A stretch of DNA of 64,000 nt from Microglena sp. YARC. Taxonomy: Eukaryota > Chlorophyta > Chlorophyceae > Chlamydomonadales > Chlamydomonadaceae. Location: contig CM039462.1 of NCBI GenBank assembly GCA_022414725.1, forward strand, positions 37,177,456-37,241,455, written 5' to 3'. The position numbers and the translations under genes are program-made. This document shows positions 21,031 through 30,289 of this stretch, one piece after another (position 1 is the stretch's first letter; every line of letters starts with the position of its first letter). The notes beneath the pieces were generated by a model. That model worked only from the letters and a program-made list of their open reading frames with translations, did not search any database and was not told where the DNA came from.

Positions 21031-21530
21031 TACATTCGCTCGACACTGCGTTACTGTATGTAAAGAACCTGTCAGCTTGTAATCAATTGTGCGTCCTACC
21101 ACAACTTCCAGTTTTCAATATTTCTTTGGCCTCGCAAGAATTCCGGGGCGGGTTGGGTACAATTGTAAAGCAATTGTGGATGTTAATGGCTGCATTTAGG
21201 TCACGGTTTACAAACAACTTGCTGTTCTCCATGGTGGAACTGCACCATAGCAAGCCTCGAACCGTGCGCCCTTTTTTTCGGACTGCACACTCTGGAGGAC
21301 GGTGGTGCTGTCCTTGTGCCAGATCTTTGTGGTACGGAATTCGTCAATGTCGGCAACTCGCCCCTTGAAACGGTCGCTAAAACGCATTGAACGCGCTCTT
21401 TGTAGGGACAGAAAGTTCACCCTTGCCACCCAGGGGCAAACTTAGAAAGAACCGTATGCGATGACAATTGTTTTCCTTTCACCGACATCCGTCTGGACCT
21501 CGTTGAAGAAGCGTGCTAAGACACGTTTCT
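21030..21530 (-). pseudogene. Fanzor (TnpB-like) nuclease, C-terminal remnant, copy 1
   Basis: Minus-strand translation in two or three frames gives GKKRVLARFFNEVQTDVGER, TIVIAYGS, then RVADIDEFRTTK (about 21,327-21,350) and, after a frameshift, STMENSKLFVNRDLNAAINI (NRD near 21,197-21,215). DEF-R-T-[ST] and NRDxNAAxNI are the second and third RuvC-like catalytic motifs of TnpB and Fanzor proteins, RNA-guided DNA endonucleases carried by transposons. The first RuvC aspartate and the whole N-terminus are missing, because the gene is interrupted upstream by an M2-type repeat at about 21,555. At least two frame breaks occur. Dead remnant. Confidence 0.7.
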
Positions 21531-21554
21531 TGCCACCGTAGAGCCGCAGGCGCT

Positions 21555-21657
21555 GCGCGCACCACTCGGTCCCCCTCCGGTGGTCGCGAAAACATTAGGT
21601 TACACCGCAAGGTGTGCCTTACACGAAGAGGTTTCATTAAGTATTCCGTTGACAGTA
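21555..21657. repeat. M2-type element end with GC-rich neighbour, fragment
   Basis: The sequence contains cactcggtccccctccggtg, ggttacaccgcaaggtgtgc and ggtttcattaagtattccg, then ttgacagta. The same combination occurs inverted at 31,965-32,080 and at 52,804-52,881. It interrupts the upstream part of Fanzor copy 1. Confidence 0.75.
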
Positions 21658-21675
21658 CCCCCCCAAGTTACGTAC

Positions 21676-21838
21676 AATGGGCGTTCCTGCGCGGCCGATT
21701 TTGACTGGTTGCGAAACATGGTATGGAGCGGATTTGTGATTCCTTTGTGCTGATGTCTCAAGCTAGTGAGTCTTTCAGGAGGCTCTAAATCCTGATTAGA
21801 AATTTAAAAAAATCGGCCGGGAGGCAGGAACGCCCATT
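21676..21838. mobile_element. M1 MITE, 163 bp copy
   Basis: It starts aatgggcgttcctgc and ends gcaggaacgcccatt, with internal gactggttgcgaaacatggt and ctctaaatcctgattagaaa as in the 166-bp consensus. Flanking tetramers are gtac and atac, a 3-of-4 match to a duplication. Three bases are lost in the left end (ctgcgcggccg). Confidence 0.9.
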
Positions 21839-21850
21839 ATACCATACCAT

Positions 21851-21921
21851 ACACTCGGACAAGGGAATTATGTTACATAATATGCCGAGTCCCCCAAAAT
21901 CCTCTTGTATGTGTTTATCTT
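21851..21921 (-). other. Fanzor 3' flank with potential hairpin, copy 2
   Basis: Same block as at 20,960 but with an intact outer stem: actcgg at about 21,853 pairs with ccgagt at about 21,885, enclosing the palindrome ttatgttacataa. It is directly adjacent to the stop of the Fanzor copy 2 frame. Function as guide-RNA scaffold is a hypothesis. Confidence 0.5.
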
Positions 21922-22197
21922 CTACACTTCGCTCGACACTGCGTTCTGTAAAGAACCTGTCAGCTTGTAATCAATTGTGCGTCCTACCACAACTTCCAGT
22001 TTGCAATATTTCTTTGGCCTCGCAAGAATTCCGGGGCGGGTTGGGTACATTGTAAAGCAATTGTGGATGTTAATGGCTGCATTTAGGTCACGGTTTACAA
22101 ACAACTTGCTGTTCTCCATGGTGGAACTGCACCATAGCAAGCATCGAACCGTGCGCCCTTTTTTTTCGGATTGCACACTCTGGAGGACGGTGGTGAG
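21922..22197 (-). pseudogene. Fanzor nuclease, C-terminal remnant, copy 2
   Basis: Frame 21,922-22,176 contains STMENSKLFVNRDLNAAINI (NRD near 22,083-22,100) followed by a Pro-rich tail PTRPGILARPKKYCKLEVVV. It matches copy 1 almost base for base over 330 bp. The block with the DEFRT motif is absent, because the sequence switches at about 22,192-22,198 (ctggaggacggtggtg) to an IS630-type transposase. Truncated and chimeric. Confidence 0.7.
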
Positions 22198-22496
22198 TAG
22201 CCAAACACGTCTCTCGTATGTCTTCCAAATGAAGTTTCGTCGATCGATACAAAAGTCCTCCCTTCCTCTTTTAACCGTTCCCTTTGGCTTATGAATGACG
22301 TGGTTTTCTCATATAAGTTATCAGGCCTGGAGAAGAACTTTGCTTTTTTCTTTGTGAGCCCAAGCCTTTTTATCACAAGGCGAATCAATTCTTTTGATAC
22401 CTCAAATCCGAAAGCATCCTTTACCTTATGACGAAGAACAGCAAGAGATGTGAATGGATATATTTTTAATGACGCCTTTAAGAATTCTATGACCAC
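22198..22496 (-). pseudogene. IS630/Tc1-mariner transposase, N-terminal part fused to Fanzor
   Basis: The frame begins MVIEFLKASLKIYPFTSLAV, has a second helix-turn-helix ending in LVIKRLGLTKKKAKFFSRPD, and reaches the first catalytic motif TFVSIDETSFGRHTRDVFGY, where ID-E is the first Asp of the DDE triad. It then runs into Fanzor sequence, so the second Asp and the last acidic residue are missing. This transposase is a different family member from the one at 46,307. A collinear copy of the same fragment lies at 25,672-25,878. Confidence 0.75.
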
Positions 22497-22559
22497 ATCC
22501 GATTTTGTAGGTTTATTCCGGTTGTTTTTTAGTGGGGTTTGAGATCCACCTCGAGACTG

Positions 22560-22904
22560 TCATGTGCTTACATTCGCAAGTATAGCCACTCTCCTCAAAA
22601 CTTTGCAGCAATGTGTAACATACCATAACATCCATACCATACCAGTATCCGACGATCTGCTTGAACGACGACCCTCATAATCATTCGATGTTGTTGGTAT
22701 CGTCCGCACTGCGTGTAGACCGTGTGCGAGCAGGGCGTATATTGCCTCGTCCCTGTGTTGTGTTTGCGAATCTATCCATTCTTCGAGTCCCCTGTGAAAC
22801 CCAATAGGTAAAGATACGGTCAATGTCTTTGTATTTATCGTATTTTTCATCTTGTTTTGTCTTCTGTATGTCTTCTCCTCTTCTTCTTTTATATTGTTTT
22901 CCAT
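22560..22904 (-). CDS. Ribbon-helix-helix (CopG/Arc-like) DNA-binding protein
   Basis: A 114-codon frame with a lysine-rich start and a second Met at KMKNTINTKTLTVSLP. The segment TKTLTVSLPIGFHRGLEEWI followed by DSQTQHRDEAIYALLAHGL fits the RHH fold: a beta strand with alternating polar residues, helix A, a short turn, and helix B ending in a Gly-Leu. RHH proteins bind DNA as dimers, often as small repressors. The last ~30 codons (YVTHCCKVLRRVAILANV) run into dispersed repeat E, so the natural C-terminus was probably replaced. Probably viral; the role is unknown. Confidence 0.5.
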   Translation of the reverse strand: MENNIKEEEEKTYRRQNKMKNTINTKTLTVSLPIGFHRGLEEWIDSQTQHRDEAIYALLAHGLHAVRTIPTTSNDYEGRRSSRSSDTGMVWMLWYVTHCCKVLRRVAILANVST

Positions 22905-22912
22905 GCTAAAAA

Positions 22913-22921
22913 AAAATTGAC
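22913..22921 (+). promoter_or_regulatory. Mimivirus-type early promoter motif (AAAATTGA)
   Basis: aaaaaaaaattga ends at 22,921, about 79 nt before the ATG at 23,000, and is followed by an AAC-rich leader with repeated caacaacaacaa. Distance and sequence fit the known early motif of Mimivirus relatives. Confidence 0.5.
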
Positions 22922-22999
22922 GCCTTTTCCTTCCTTTGAAACAACAACAATAAACAACAACAACAACAACAACAATAACAACAACAACAACTTGATATC

Positions 23000-23800
23000 A
23001 TGTCTACCAACAACATGTCTACCGATTTCACATCATTCGTGAATGATTCCGGTATATTTACAGTTGTCCAAGTGAAGGACCAAACGAAGATATCCGAAAA
23101 ACTCAGTGTCCCTCATTTGAAGGACATGTGCGACAAGATAATTTCATTTCCCCTCGTTCCTGCGTGCCTCGCAGACCCTGTCTGCGCAATGAAAAATGCG
23201 TACGCTAAGTTGCTCGAAAGAAACCCAAAGCGGAGAAAAAGCCTTTACAGGACATGCTTCTCCCTATTGCCTTAGCTGCCAACGCTGCTAAGTCTGCTGC
23301 TCCTGCTCCTTCCGCCGTACTGCCATCGCCCAGTGCCCTTGCCCTCCCAGAGGACGAATGCATGTCGGAGAGTTCCAGCAGTGGCGGTAAAAAGCGCCGC
23401 GCCAATGGTTCACCCTCTGTGGCTCCTACTCCTGCTGCTGCTGCTTCTACTTCTACTGCTGCTGCTCCTGCTGTTGCTTTTACGTTTACTGCTACTGCTC
23501 CTGCTACTGCCCTGCTGCTGCTGCCTGCCTGCTGCTGCTCCTGCTGCTGCGCTCTCTGCTCCTGCTGCTGCTCCTGCTCTGCTGCCTGCTCCTGCTGGCT
23601 CGTTCTCAACGTGCTCCCTGTCCTCCTCCTTGGCCTCCGGTCGTGTTTGGTCGCGGGTCCGTTCTAAAGAACGAGCTTCCTGTTGGATCCAATATAGATG
23701 CATTTACCATCGTGGGGTATTCCCACCCTGGGCTGCACTGCTGTCACCATTAACGGCAACCCGTGTGGTAGAAAAACAGGTGCTCTTAAGCAACCCCCAA
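23000..23800 (+). pseudogene. Viral-type protein with Lys/Ala/Ser-rich low-complexity middle, frameshifted
   Basis: The ATG at 23,000 begins MSTNNMSTDFTSFVNDSGIF and the frame runs 91 codons. Near 23,210 the sense continues in another frame as ARKKPKAEKKPLQDMLLPIA, then SSSSGGKKRRANGSPSVAPT and a long Ala-rich GCT/GCC tract where further slippage occurs. Near 23,660 one frame reads VGSNIDAFTIVGYSHPGLHC before a stop. I do not recognise a domain. The basic/Ala-rich middle is reminiscent of histone-like or nucleoid proteins, but that is only composition. An early-type promoter motif lies 79 nt upstream. Confidence 0.45.
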
Positions 23801-24057
23801 TGGTGGGAACTTCATCACTGGCAAGTGCGCGACACCTATCGTGCATGAAACAGACTCCCGCCAAGCGTGAGGCGTAACCTCGCCACCAGGCGACCTACGC
23901 TTGACGAGCTCTCACTTGAGATTAGATCCCTGACCCTTTAGTCAGTCCAGTAGTTAGTTAGTCAGTCAGTAAAGTTAGTTATTTAGATACTCTTTTTTTT
24001 GATACATTTTTTAGAAACGAGACGGATGCGTAGTGAATTCGGCACGTACATCGTACA

Positions 24058-24472
24058 TTAGCTGTTCCGTTTAGGGTGAACAGTGTGTAGCCGAGGAGCG
24101 TCTTGGCGATGGTGACGCCCCCCGAGGACGACCAGGACGCGCCCAGGAATCAGCTCGAGCTTCACCGGGGCTGATCTCGCCGAGGTCGCCAGAGCCCCGC
24201 CGCCGAGGATTCCAGCGAGCAGCCGATGGCGCGGCAGCAACGACCCAGAGGTCGATGAGTCCCTTTTGTAGTACAAGTACGCCCGCCGATCCCACCGGGA
24301 TAGTCTGCATCGCCAGCGTCACGCCGACTGCGCCCTGCATGGACTGGCCGGCGAAGAACATGAGCGGACGGGACCAGAAGTCCCGCGCCGGCGCCGGCGC
24401 CGATCGATTGCCGATGAGCGTTCCCTGGCAACGGTCCCGATGACCTGTAAGGGCAGCGAACAGTGCCGACAT
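24058..24472 (-). pseudogene. Putative small membrane protein, GC-rich, frameshifted
   Basis: The minus-strand frame starts MSALFAALTGHRDRCQGTLI, then FFAGQSMQGAVGVTLAMQTI and GVLVLQKGLIDLWVV. After a frame change it reads LLAGILGGGALATSARSAPV and LIPGRVLVVLGG. Three or four hydrophobic segments suggest an integral membrane protein. GC content is clearly higher than the flanks. No family is recognised. Confidence 0.4.
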
Positions 24473-24479
24473 TCTTTCT

Positions 24480-25480
24480 TTTACCAGTGGGGCCTGTGAG
24501 TGGAGACAAAAACATCCATCTACACATCGTCTCCCAAAAACTCAGACATTGGTTTCCAATTGTATAAGGTAACAGAACAACCAATCCTACAACCGTGCTC
24601 CATCCGTGTTGCAGTTATTGGCTGTGATATGAGATCTGTGAAGACTTGCGAAAGTCGATCTGTGACTACACATGCTGCTCACACGAACTACACTTCCTCA
24701 TGCATAAATTGCATTGAACAAGTATCTATTCACCAATTAAACCGCTTTCTGGAGTGTATTATATATTCTATTGTAAAAATGCTCGTTGTCATTGACAATA
24801 CAATCGGTCCCAAGCCTATTTTTCAGGCAGTACCTCCTATCTTTTCTTAGGCGCCAAAGGCATGGTCATGCGATCGCACGTACGCTTTCAGAGGTTGTAG
24901 AGATTTGCCGGACAAAGCAAGTTTCTGGGTTCATCCTCACGGATCGAAATTGCACGTGCATGACATAGGTCGTGACAGAGAGGCGATGAACACCTTTGCC
25001 TCAGACATGGTGCTCCGGTTCTTGGAATATGCTTTGGTGCCCAGTTTATCAACTTATACTTTGGTGGTCATCTCGAATACACAGGTGCCGCCGTACACCA
25101 TAAACGGGGCATCAAAATTATTGGGCACGTATTGGGCTCGTTGAGGGGTTCCAATGAAATTGGAGGCTGACTTCTATGCTGCATACTCAATTTCTGATCT
25201 AGCTCCGTGCATGCGCCCGATTTGCCTCGATGAGGTCCATGACCAACGTGTTGTAGCGTTCCGACATAAGAGACGACGGATATGGGGAACCCTTTTCCTC
25301 CGGAGTCAATTTCTGCGCTCATACGAGCTGATATTGAATTTCACAGACAGTGCAAAAATGGGCACCCGAAGACCTCTGAAAAGACTCTCCATCTCGGGAA
25401 TTGGCTGAAAGCGGTGATAGCTGGTGTAGCTGGCAGTATCATTCGAGTGTTGTTGCTGATTGTGGATTGTTACACTGTCA
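24480..25480. other. Decayed region with short hypothetical frames
   Basis: Plus-strand frames at 24,905-25,144 (VLRFLEYALVPSLSTYTLVV) and 25,282-25,500 (WLKAVIAGVAGSIIRVLLLI) look protein-like but have no recognisable domain. Part of 24,530-24,740 recurs diverged at 27,735-28,200 (cataaattgcattgaacaag), so the region includes old duplications. Confidence 0.35.
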
Positions 25481-25592
25481 ATAATGTTACAGTATATTGA
25501 ATCATTAATTCTATATTACACTTGGACAGACGTCGATTGTGGTACATATTGCTGCAGTTTGAGGAGAGTGGCTATACTTGCGAATGTAAGCC
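25480..25592 (+). repeat. Dispersed repeat E
   Basis: Contains aatgttacagtatattgaatc, acttggacagacg and gaggagagtggctatacttg. Related ~110-150 bp blocks lie at 22,565-22,630 (inverted), 34,165-34,320 (inverted), 39,400-39,495, 48,785-48,825 and 52,885-52,950. Confidence 0.7.
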
Positions 25593-25671
25593 ACAATGAC
25601 AGTCTCGAGGTGGATCTCAACCCCACTAAAAAAGCGTACAACCGGATAAACCTACAAAAATCGGTGTGGTC

Positions 25672-26110
25672 ATAGAGTTCTTAAAGGGCGTCATTAAAAA
25701 TAGATCCATTCACATCTCTTGCTTCTTCGTCATAAGGTAAGGATGCTTTCGATTTGAGGTATCAAAAGAATTGATTCGGTTGTGATAAAAAGGCTGGGCT
25801 CACAAAGAAAAAAGCAAAGTTCTTCTCCAGGCTGATAACTTATATGAGACCACGTCATTCATAAGCCAAAGGGAACGGTTAAACCGTGACCTATGCACAT
25901 TTCCACACTGCTTACAATGTACCACCCGCCCGGAATTCTTGCGAGGCCAAAGAAATATTGCAAACTGGAAGTTGTGTAGGACGCACAATTGATTACAGCT
26001 GACAGATTCTTTACAGAACGCAGTGTCGAGCGAAGTGTGAAGATAAACACATACCAAAGGATTTTGGGGGACTCCGGCATATTTGTTCCATTGTTGTACT
26101 TTGTTCAGTA
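25672..26110 (+). pseudogene. IS630 transposase::Fanzor fusion remnant, with Fanzor 3' flank
   Basis: 25,672-25,878 matches, inverted, the transposase fragment at 22,300-22,496 (ttaaagggcgtcattaaaaa, aagccaaagggaacggtt). At 25,879 it joins Fanzor C-terminal sequence starting aaccgtgacc (NRD, 25,883-25,899), followed by the Pro-rich region and the conserved 3' flank with gggggactccggcata up to about 26,110. Compared with the copy at 21,922-22,496 it lacks ~300 bp across the junction. No continuous frame remains. Confidence 0.75.
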
Positions 26111-26325
26111 GTCGGAACGAAATTAACATAAGAAATTAAAAATATGGCTGATCAATAAGATGCATATCGATAACTTGTTCAAAGTGTGCGACAATCTTTA
26201 CCTATCAGACAAGAAGCAGCTCTCAACCCACCAACTTTGTAAAACGTTGCAATTCAAGCTTGTGTGAACTGCACAAACCACACACCGTACATAAAACCAA
26301 GGAACCCAAACACAACATACATTAA

Positions 26326-26669
26326 GGTTGCTGTTGAAGACAACTGCAGGCAAAAAGAGGTCACGAAACTCATATCCTATCTACCATATATTGTTGAGGT
26401 GATGCATGGAGTGTTAAGTCAAAAACAATGTCGTGCTTGTACATTGTAGGTTGGAAGACAACGGTCTGCAACAGTTGTTGCTGCTTATCTGATGTGGGAA
26501 AGATGCATTACGATGACAGATGCGATCAAGCACATTCAAAGGTTTGAACCCCACCGCATTCCAACCAGAAGCCAACTTTAAACGGTCCCTTGAAATGTTT
26601 GAAGTTCACCTGAGGGGCAAGGTCTTCCATGGCGGTGCATCCTTGTCCCATCAAGATGACAAACCATGA
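26326..26669 (+). pseudogene. Tyrosine/dual-specificity phosphatase, frameshifted in the catalytic loop
   Basis: Translation in successive frames gives VAVEDNCRQKEVTKLISYLP, then VVLVHCR at 26,433-26,450, then GRQRSATVVAAYLMWERCIT, and finally LNPTAFQPEANFKRSLEMFE to a stop at 26,669. HCxxGxxRS is the cysteine phosphatase P-loop, with Cys as nucleophile; a base is missing between CR and GRQRS, so the loop itself is split. The family dephosphorylates Tyr/Ser/Thr or RNA 5' ends. It is distinct from the second phosphatase at 45,660. Viral relatives are common in NCLDV. Confidence 0.7.
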
Positions 26670-26899
26670 ACAAGATCATCGTGAACCTGGAGTGAAGATG
26701 CTCCTCGTGAATTCCACTGCCCCACTACTGGGGGCGAGAATTCCCCTTCATAACATACATGCTGGATGGTACACCACACCTTGCTTTCTGTTCTTCATGG
26801 ATGCGTCCAATGGTACCGGCCAGTCAAATGTATCTATCGATCGTAGCACTCCCTTCGCGCTTTCCATGCTGATAATTGTTTAGGGTTTATATTGTATAT

Positions 26900-27178
26900 T
26901 TCAAAACACGATCTTCAGACATGGATTGCTTACCTTACCAGAATCCCACGTACACTGTAGGGTCCATTGTAACCGTAGACAACCAACAACGCACAACGAC
27001 TTGGATAAGACAACAAGTATCGTGGAATAGTGTACGAGGCTTACATTCACAAGGGATTTCCGATGTATGGTGTGCTGATGAGAAAGAACAATGCGTGCTA
27101 TGACATGAAAAAATTCAAGCAATCAACATCATGCTTGTCAGTGATATATGTTGCCAACACTTGGATGAGAACCGTATC
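26900..27178 (+). pseudogene. Unrecognised protein fragment, frameshifted
   Basis: One frame reads LPYQNPTYTVGSIVTVDNQQ and another, shortly after, IVYEAYIHKGFPMYGVLMRK followed by NACYDMKKFK. They look like parts of one protein separated by an indel near 27,005. No family is recognised. The 3' side ends in a partial M1 MITE at 27,179. Confidence 0.35.
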
Positions 27179-27211
27179 AGTCAAAATCGGCCGGGAGGCA
27201 GGAACGCCCCC
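27179..27211. mobile_element. M1 MITE fragment (one end)
   Basis: agtcaaaatcggccgggagg followed by caggaacgcccc matches one 30-bp end of the M1 MITE. The rest of the element is missing. Confidence 0.8.
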
Positions 27212-28825
27212 AGTATTGTGAGTACTTTGAAAAATGCAACAACACCTCTTGCGGTTGTGCATTGAGTTGACAATAAAATTTCAACAAACCTTTTTTTTAT
27301 ATTTGAATTATACTACCTCTTTCTGTTCTTAAGATGGGTCTTTTTGAATTTGTATACGGAACATCCAAGCCGCAGCTGGGTTCCTTGCTTGATGGTGCCA
27401 CATGGGATAAGTCAGTGAGTCAGCAGCTCAATTCCACTGTCCCCCCTCCGCGGGACCCGCTATCCCCCTTAAGATTCCCATAGTTTCTTAAGCAGGAGCC
27501 TTCTTGATACAATACGGTTTCTTGGATGACCGGACCATAGTGAATGAGGTTGCGAAAGACGCGACACACATTAATCCGCGGTGGTGTCTTTTGGAGACGA
27601 TGACATGTTTCCGCCGTTTGCATGTGGAGTCAGATGTTTTTCGATCGTCGTCAGTGTTCCTCCGTTTGCGGGTGTTCGTTCGTACGGAGGGGTGGCTTAC
27701 GCTTGAGGGGCACCATCCAGATTGGTATGAATGTTCCAAAAACTCAGACATCTGGGTGATCTTAATCAGATGACTCCAAATTGTATAAAGGGTGTCCCAC
27801 GGATAACGTCAGAACGTTTTGTATGAAAAATCAAATATGGACAAATGTCTCATGGTAATTCAAGCATCCACTCAACGTGTTGCTGATGTGGATAGAGTTG
27901 TTTCACGTGAAGAATGCTATAATATACCTGTGAGTCTGAGCAATGAGAATCTGTGAAGACTTCAAAGAATAGAAATTGATCTGCCTCACATGCGAACAAC
28001 TGGAGAACCAGGGAGATTGTTGGTAAATAAGGAAAGTTATTTCTTGCAGGCAATTTGTAACATGAGTCACACATTTCCATGTGACATCGAAACAGCCCTC
28101 ATATATGTTGACATCTTGGACTACATCCAGATGAACTACACTTCCTTCAGGTTTGCAATAAACATAAATTGCATTTGAACAAGTATCTATTCACAAATTA
28201 GTCTCCTTGTACCTACTACAAAATTCATTGACAAGTGGAACTAAGTCCCCTTTACACTGTCCACGGAGTTTGCTCCTTTTCTTTTAAAACCAATGAGTTT
28301 TATGAAACGTTACACTGTTTTAGTTGATAATCGTACATTGTGAGTACTTTTGAAAAAAACAACAACGCCTCTTGCGGTTATGCATTGAGTTGACAATAAA
28401 AACGATTTTCAAAACAAATCCTTATTCGTCTCAAAAATGTTGCTTACACGCCAATTAACCATGTTCGTCGTATTTCCATCTGATATATGATTTACTGTTC
28501 CCAAGGTTGCTCCGGGTCGACCAGTTGTGGAGCTTCCACCTTCACAGGAGCAATGAGCTCATCCTTTTCCAGTACGGAGGTCTTTAACTCTGCGTTCTCC
28601 TCCAGGACGTCCCAATAACAGTTTTGCAGCTTAGCGACTTGCTCGCGAGTCGGGGGATCCATTGCTCTGCAATATCACAGCAAAATAAATTCATGATTAT
28701 TCAAACGTATGGCGCACAATCAGGGGGGGGGTATTTGATTACAGGAACGCTTTGAAAATATTATTAATGCTCACATCGTGAGCACTTTGACTTTTCATCT
28801 ACTGTACATCTTATTTACGTGAATC
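27212..28825. other. Mostly non-coding, with a duplicated AATAAAA-containing block
   Basis: 27,215-27,300 and 28,335-28,420 share cctcttgcggtt, tgcattgagttgacaataaa and a following T/C-rich tail; a third copy sits in the M2 element at 32,150-32,215. 28,440-28,500 resembles the right part of M2 elements (tttccatctgatatatg). No gene is supported. A frame at 27,504-27,773 reads through without motifs. Confidence 0.5.
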
Positions 28826-29362
28826 GTGTTACAACCCATTTTTTTCTTCTTTCGTCGACTCCACCAGGGAATATGTCGTTCAGGAGCCCACGCGACTTCG
28901 ACGAGCTCTTTCTTTCATCATCTTGTTCCGAAGAAGGATGCGCATTTTCGAACACGACGCCTGTGTGTTCGATATCGCTGTCTCCAAGTCTTGCTTGATC
29001 GTTTGAAACTTGGAGTGCGTATCCAGGTGTCTCGCATGCTTACAATTGCAATTGGGGAATGCAGTTTCAATGATGATTTACGTCATGGTCTGTCTCACAA
29101 ACCACCAAAGTGGATTCACCATCCCCTAGTTTTCGTTTGTGTCATGAAGCTCTTTCCAGCCTGCCTCGCCAACAATATACATCACATGAGTAAGCACACA
29201 CACTGTCTGCTGCGACATACGATGCCTCATTTCAAAGCGTTGGTTGCTTCGCAAATTCATTATACACTGTTAGGTTTACATATTTTCGGAAAGCAAACGA
29301 GTCAATTGTTGCCTCCCTTTGACACAGTGTGTGTCATTGGGGCACAGAGAGATTTATGGTAG
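28826..29362 (+). CDS. Hypothetical protein (178 codons), uncertain
   Basis: The longest frame of this stretch, rich in His, Leu and Cys (RLCVRYRCLQVLLDRLKLGV, HHPLVFVCVMKLFPACLANN). The composition is unusual and other frames carry patches that also look protein-like (FRSPRDFDELFLSSSCSEEG near 28,873), so the true reading may be a decayed gene in another frame. No family is recognised. Confidence 0.25.
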   Translation: MLQPIFFFFRRLHQGICRSGAHATSTSSFFHHLVPKKDAHFRTRRLCVRYRCLQVLLDRLKLGVRIQVSRMLTIAIGECSFNDDLRHGLSHKPPKWIHHPLVFVCVMKLFPACLANNIHHMSKHTHCLLRHTMPHFKALVASQIHYTLLGLHIFGKQTSQLLPPFDTVCVIGAQRDLW

Positions 29363-29403
29363 TGCAAGCGTGCATTGTGGGGCACAACGCGCACCGCGTT
29401 TTT

Positions 29404-29628
29404 TCATAGTGGGAGTGCACGAGCAAGAATCACAGCACTTGAGGTTCTCGATCTTTCGTTTTTGGAAACCAAGCTCCGCCTGTTCAGTAGACGATGTTGC
29501 TTGTTGAGCCCTAGAAGCGTTTGTAGCTCGCTGAACAGCGTCAAACGCACGCGCTCTACAGCCACGGCATCACCGGCAACAGCCACGGCATCAAAGTTGC
29601 TTTCGTGTACATTTCCATGATCAGTCAC
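29404..29628 (-). CDS. Hypothetical protein (74 aa), uncertain
   Basis: The frame begins MTDHGNVHESNFDAVAVAGD and contains VERVRLTLFSELQTLLGLNK, a plausible amphipathic helix. No domain is recognised. It lies just upstream (minus sense) of nothing obvious, and next to the truncated F-box/LRR gene. Confidence 0.25.
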   Translation of the reverse strand: MTDHGNVHESNFDAVAVAGDAVAVERVRLTLFSELQTLLGLNKQHRLLNRRSLVSKNERSRTSSAVILARALPL

Positions 29629-29639
29629 TGCACATGCAT

Positions 29640-29936
29640 TGCTTGTCTGGGGCTGCTACTACATCTACAGTCGGCGGATTGATTGGAGCTGGCTGGATTG
29701 CCCTCCTTTTAATGCAATGTCTTGGATCTTGTTTTCGATAGCCGACATTGATTGGTAGGGTACGTATTCCCCCCGATTGACACCTATTTTCAACTCTTTG
29801 AGCCTGCAAATGCGTGATAATGCGTATTCCAAACTTTATATAATGTCTTAGGTGGATCCTTGTGAAGCACCGGGTGTGACGCATCTCCACTTTCCGCAAA
29901 CGAGCGACATCTTCATTGATTTCGTCAAAGGAACTC
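29640..29936 (-). pseudogene. Truncated F-box/LRR gene copy
   Basis: Minus-strand sense starts MSSFDEINEDV, identical to the intact gene at 56,673, then jumps by deletion to ARLRKVEMRHTRCFTRIHLR and continues in a shifted frame with sequence equal to VENRCQSGGIRTLPINVGYR. The F-box middle is lost and the leucine-rich repeats end after about 100 codons. It is a dead duplicate of the 55,264-56,673 gene. Repeat Y abuts its 5' side at 29,939. Confidence 0.8.
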
Positions 29937-29938
29937 AT

Positions 29939-30085
29939 TCGTTCCTTCCGGTCGCCCCAACCCACTCGGTTCCTCGCGGACTCCTTTGTGGGGACTCCCC
30001 TCCGGTAGTCCCCGGTCGCTCCGCTGGGGGGAATAGGTGAAAGGGCTCCGCCACTTGTTTAATGTGGTACGGTGGTTCTCATCCA
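29939..30085. repeat. GC-rich dispersed repeat Y, copy 2
   Basis: Contains ccggtcgctccgctgggggg and gaaagggctccgccacttgt, matching 19,781 and 50,806. It ends with gtggtacggtggttctcatcc, close to gtgatacggttctcctcc of copy 3. Confidence 0.8.
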
Positions 30086-30289
30086 AGTGTTGGCGACATA
30101 TATCACTTGACAAGCAGTTTTTAGGTTGGTTGGTTAAGGATGAGAACAACCGTGATGTCTTTTTTACGCCCCCCTTGTTCTTCATCTGCCGGTGGAATTA
30201 CCACTTTACTGTCCCCGCTTTCCTCGAGATACATGTGGAACAAGGCAACCTGAAATCTTCCTCAAAAAACAAAACTTAAATTATAACAC

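Noticed and set aside
23254..23667. Cys/Leu-rich proteins in the GCT-repeat zone
   Set aside because: These are frame variants of an alanine-coding trinucleotide repeat; only the Ala frame fits the upstream gene.
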